Assembly: GCF_021272185.1 (NCBI RefSeq)
Contig: NZ_JAJSEC010000001.1
Location: forward strand, 790,293-854,292
DNA from: Roseivivax sp. GX 12232
GTDB lineage: Bacteria; Pseudomonadota; Alphaproteobacteria; Rhodobacterales; Rhodobacteraceae
DNA: 64,000 nt
Direction of reading: 5' to 3'
The position numbers were made by a program, and so were the translations under genes. The notes beneath the pieces are model-generated. The model had not been told where the DNA came from. It did not search any database and saw only the letters and a list, made by a program, of their open reading frames with translations. Of the stretch, positions 62,153-64,000 are shown piece after piece (positions within the stretch are counted from its first letter, which is position 1; the number at the start of each line of letters is the position of its first letter).

Positions 62153-62629
62153 ATCACGACGCCTCGGATACCCTCGGCGCGGCGGGGTTTCAAGCCTCTA
62201 TTCGGCCCCCGGCGGCCAAACTTTCCACCCGATTTCGTTTCAATCCGTCACGCCCGGGGCGCTCCGGCGCCGGACTGCGTGAGCGCGCAGGAGCAGGGTC
62301 GTGAGCTGTGTTTCAGTGCGCAGATGAACAGATTCTGTGAGCGCCACCATTTTGCGCTCCGCCGCCCGATCGCGCGGCGGATCCCCGCCGGGCCCCGGCA
62401 AAATCCCGCGCATAACACACTGATTTAAAATGGTTTTCAAGGATCCCGCGCCACGGAATCCGCCACCGTTTTTCAAGGGCACATCTCTGTGAGCCGGCGC
62501 GAGGATTTCCGTGATTGGCAGAGGTCCCGGGCGCTCCCCAAGTCCTGAGCACCGGACGGAAACGTTCGACCCAACCAAGGCCCTCGCGGCACAGCGCCGC
62601 CCCCGGGCAGACCCAAAAGGAGCTAGACC
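62153..62629. other. Upstream region of the small-protein array
   Basis: No gene. Contains the tRNA-Trp promoter, an A/T-rich stretch TGATTTAAAATGG near 62421, and a direct repeat TTTTCAAGG at 62434-62442 and 62470-62478 (period 36 bp) that might bind a regulator of the array. Confidence 0.45.
62165..62193 (-). promoter_or_regulatory. Probable promoter of tRNA-Trp
   Basis: Minus strand: TTGAAA, 17-bp spacer, TATCCG, ending 13 bp before the mature tRNA 5' end. Confidence 0.6.
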
Positions 62630-62857
62630 ATGAAGACCGCAACCACCTTCGCCGCCCTCGTTCTCGCCGCAGCAACCGGCTCGGCCGCCTTCGCCGCCTC
62701 CGACGCGCAGGTCGCCCAGATCGAGAGCTTCGCCAATGTCGACATCTCGGGCCTGAGCGACGCCGAAGTGAACTCGCTGCTGAACGTCATCCACGGCGGC
62801 GACAGCATCTCCGAGAAGCGCTCGCTCGTGCAGAACCTGGTCGGCCAGTACCGCTGA
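62630..62857 (+). CDS. Exported single-module small protein, array copy A
   Basis: 75 residues: signal peptide (KTATTFAALVLAAATGSAAF) and a ~52-residue mature part with three predicted helices (AQVAQIESFA, SDAEVNSLLNVI, SISEKRSLVQNLVGQY). It is the most diverged of four tandem copies and probably the oldest. Strong ribosome site AAAAGGAG. No cysteine, no recognised domain; periplasmic or secreted location inferred. Same module as in the 61133 protein. Confidence 0.88.
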   Translation: MKTATTFAALVLAAATGSAAFAASDAQVAQIESFANVDISGLSDAEVNSLLNVIHGGDSISEKRSLVQNLVGQYR

Positions 62858-62870
62858 CCCCTCGTTCCGG

Positions 62871-62901
62871 CGCGCCGCGCCCCGCGGCCCGGCGCCCGGA
62901 G
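62871..62901 (+). other. Hairpin between array copies A and B
   Basis: GC-rich inverted sequence (CCGGCGC arm against GGCGCCCGG) without T run. It is different in sequence from the B-C and C-D spacers but similar in position. Confidence 0.45.
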
Positions 62902-62942
62902 CTTCCTCAACAGACCGTCACATCGAACCAAGGAGACAGACC

Positions 62943-63170
62943 ATGAAAACCGCAACCACCTTTGCCGCCCTCGTTCTCGCCACCGCCACCGGCTCCGCCG
63001 CCCTGGCCGCGACCGACGGGCAGATCGCCCAGATCGAGACCTTCGCCAATGTCAACGCCTCGGCCCTGACCGACGCCGAAGCGGCCTCCGTCCTGAACGT
63101 GATCCACGGCGGCGACAGCATCTCCGAGAAGCGCGCGCTGGTGGAGAACCTGGTCGGCAAGTACCAGTAA
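62943..63170 (+). CDS. Exported single-module small protein, array copy B
   Basis: 75 residues. Differs from copy C at three residues only (F7L, T33N, N38D). Mature part TDGQIAQIETFANVNASALT, then a second helix DAEAASVLNVIHGG and a third SISEKRALVENLVGKY. Ribosome site AAGGAG 7 nt upstream. Role unknown. Confidence 0.9.
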   Translation: MKTATTFAALVLATATGSAALAATDGQIAQIETFANVNASALTDAEAASVLNVIHGGDSISEKRALVENLVGKYQ

Positions 63171-63180
63171 TCCCCCGCTC

Positions 63181-63221
63181 CGCGCGGGCGCCGCTCCTCT
63201 CCCAAGGCGGCGCCCCGCGGG
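63181..63221 (+). other. Hairpin between array copies B and C
   Basis: GGCGCCGC and GCGGCGCC, an 8-bp stem extended by GCGGG/CCCGC with one bulge, loop of 12 nt. No T run. The same structure recurs at 63511-63551. Confidence 0.8.
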
Positions 63222-63253
63222 CTCTCTCCCCTTCCCTCCCTGAATCCCCATTC

Positions 63254-63264
63254 CTCCAAAGGAG
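63254..63264 (+). promoter_or_regulatory. Ribosome site within a CTCC-AAA-GGAG hairpin (copy C)
   Basis: The ribosome site GGAG, 7 nt before the ATG at 63272, can pair with CTCC three bases upstream. The identical arrangement precedes copy D (63584-63594) but not copies A or B. Confidence 0.6.
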
Positions 63265-63271
63265 CTTTGTC

Positions 63272-63499
63272 ATGAAAACCGCAACCACCCTCGCCGCCCT
63301 CGTCCTCGCCACCGCCACTGGCTCCGCTGCCCTGGCCGCGACCGACGGGCAGATCGCCCAGATCGAGAACTTCGCCAATGTCGACGCCTCGGCCCTGACC
63401 GACGCCGAAGCGGCCTCCGTCCTGAACGTGATCCACGGCGGCGACAGCATCTCCGAGAAGCGCGCGCTGGTGGAGAACCTGGTCGGCAAGTACCAGTAA
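63272..63499 (+). CDS. Exported single-module small protein, array copy C
   Basis: 75 residues, the same layout as copy B: signal peptide, then a cysteine-free three-helix module. Differs from copy D at residues 7 (L/F) and 73 (K/Q). The gene sits in the centre of the recent 330-bp duplication. Function unknown. Confidence 0.9.
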   Translation: MKTATTLAALVLATATGSAALAATDGQIAQIENFANVDASALTDAEAASVLNVIHGGDSISEKRALVENLVGKYQ

Positions 63500-63510
63500 T
63501 CCCCCCGCTC

Positions 63511-63551
63511 CGCGCGGGCGCCGCTTCTCTCCCAAGGCGGCGCCCCGCGGG
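63511..63551 (+). other. Hairpin between array copies C and D
   Basis: Second copy of the GGCGCCGC/GCGGCGCC stem. One loop base differs from the B-C hairpin and the stem is unchanged. Confidence 0.8.
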
Positions 63552-63601
63552 CTCTCTCCCCTTCCCTCCCTGAATCCCCATTCCTCCAAAGGAGCTTTGT
63601 C

Positions 63602-63829
63602 ATGAAAACCGCAACCACCTTTGCCGCCCTCGTCCTCGCCACCGCCACCGGCTCCGCCGCCCTGGCTGCGACCGACGGGCAGATCGCCCAGATCGAGAAC
63701 TTCGCCAATGTCGACGCCTCGGCCCTGACTGATGCCGAAGCGGCCTCCGTCCTGAACGTGATCCACGGCGGCGACAGCATCTCCGAGAAGCGCGCGCTGG
63801 TGGAGAACCTGGTGGGCCAATACCAGTAA
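63602..63829 (+). CDS. Exported single-module small protein, array copy D
   Basis: 75 residues, last of the array, ending VGQYQ. Identical to copy B except at residues 33, 38 and 73. A strong terminator follows at 63852, so the four genes may form one message that is cut or stabilised at the intervening hairpins. Confidence 0.9.
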   Translation: MKTATTFAALVLATATGSAALAATDGQIAQIENFANVDASALTDAEAASVLNVIHGGDSISEKRALVENLVGQYQ

Positions 63830-63851
63830 TCTCCCGCGTTGAGACGCAAGG

Positions 63852-63882
63852 AAGGCCGGTCCCCTCGGGGGCCGGCCTTTTT
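63852..63882 (+). terminator. Terminator of the small-protein array
   Basis: AAGGCCGG-T-CCCC pairs with GGGG-CCGGCCTT around a TCG loop (one bulged T), followed by TTT. Confidence 0.93.
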
Positions 63883-63918
63883 GCTGTCCGAGGGGGTCGC
63901 GCAGAGACAGCCCCACGC

Positions 63919-63957
63919 AAAAGAAAAGGGCCGCGCGAGATACCCTCGCGCGGCCCC
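63919..63957 (-). terminator. Terminator for a minus-strand gene beyond the right edge
   Basis: Minus strand GGGCCGCGCGAG-N5-CTCGCGCGGCCC, a perfect 12-bp stem followed by TTTTCTTTT. Confidence 0.9.
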
Positions 63958-63977
63958 AAGTCCCTTCGCCCGGCGGC

Positions 63978-64000
63978 TCAGCGCCGGGCGGTAAGACGCA
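63978..64000 (-). CDS. Possible 3' end of a minus-strand gene
   Basis: A minus-strand frame entering from the right edge ends at TGA 63980-63978 with the residues RLTARR, 21 bp before the strong minus-strand terminator. Too short to identify; only the terminator supports it. Confidence 0.3.

Larger units (their letters stand above)
62943..63829 (+). repeat. Tandem DNA duplication of the small-protein unit
   Basis: Gene plus downstream spacer repeats with a period of 329 bp (62943 to 63272) and 330 bp (63272 to 63602). Spacers B-C and C-D are identical except for a one-base C-run difference and a single substitution, so the duplication is recent or maintained by conversion. The unit before (copy A) shares the gene but not the spacer. 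Confidence 0.93.

Noticed and set aside
62630..63829. CRISPR array or phage-type tandem repeat
   Set aside because: Period 330 bp with intact genes, ribosome sites and identical spacers; not short repeats with variable spacers.

Overview
The window is a GC-rich alphaproteobacterial chromosome segment, most likely from a Rhodobacteraceae/Roseobacter-type bacterium. Supporting signs are a tRNA-Trp/secE/nusG/rplKA/rplJL/rpoBC block, a 44-residue aa3-oxidase subunit IV, a DUF1127 protein, an RTX protein ending in a Hint domain, a DmdC-like acyl-CoA dehydrogenase, phaA/phaB, and ROK-controlled xylose genes. No phage, transposase, integrase or CRISPR array is visible.

Layout. 1-3602: 3' part of a giant RTX/Hint secreted protein. 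3603-7100: intergenic repeat copy 1, tRNA-Arg(CCT), a LacI-type regulator, DUF1127, rpsD. 7263-13137: degenerate EAL protein, phaA, a patatin, phaB, and an overlapping glyoxalase/esterase pair. 13251-18164: a 36-residue ORF divergent from a LysR gene, YdcH-like protein, tRNA methyltransferase, DUF2007, polyprenyl diphosphate synthase, dihaem peroxidase. 18154-27092: an ASPIC/UnbV protein overlapping a ROK repressor, divergent from xylF-xylH-xylG-xylB-xylA. 27349-27511: repeat copy 2. 27733-33856: ispE, TPR lipoprotein-like gene, ETF-QO, greA, a membrane protein. 34177-38256: fdhD-mobA-mobB-moeA, all overlapping by 4 bp, with moeA fused to a DUF429-like domain. 38316-45977: azlCD, a lipoprotein, CoxIV, MBL hydrolase, acyl-CoA dehydrogenase, Sua5, YqgE and a DsbD-type periplasmic domain. 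46363-59803 (minus): rpoC, rpoB, rplL, rplJ, rplA, rplK, nusG, secE. 61133-63829 (plus): a family of secreted small helical proteins around tRNA-Trp.

Two things stand out as possibly undescribed. First, a dispersed intergenic element: six copies, each exactly 137 bp between 18-bp inverted ends, plus a 28-nt side module whose hairpin varies by a compensatory base-pair change (GCACC/GGTGC versus GCATC/GATGC). Four of the six copies lie in enlarged spacers of the ribosomal-protein/RNA-polymerase block. Second, a tandem array of four 75-residue exported proteins (62630-63829), three of them almost identical at DNA level. A 193-residue relative at 61133 carries the same ~50-residue module three times.

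The central functions are ordinary housekeeping: transcription/translation machinery, xylose uptake and isomerisation, PHB synthesis, molybdenum cofactor and formate dehydrogenase maturation, acyl-CoA oxidation to ubiquinone via ETF-QO, and tRNA modification.
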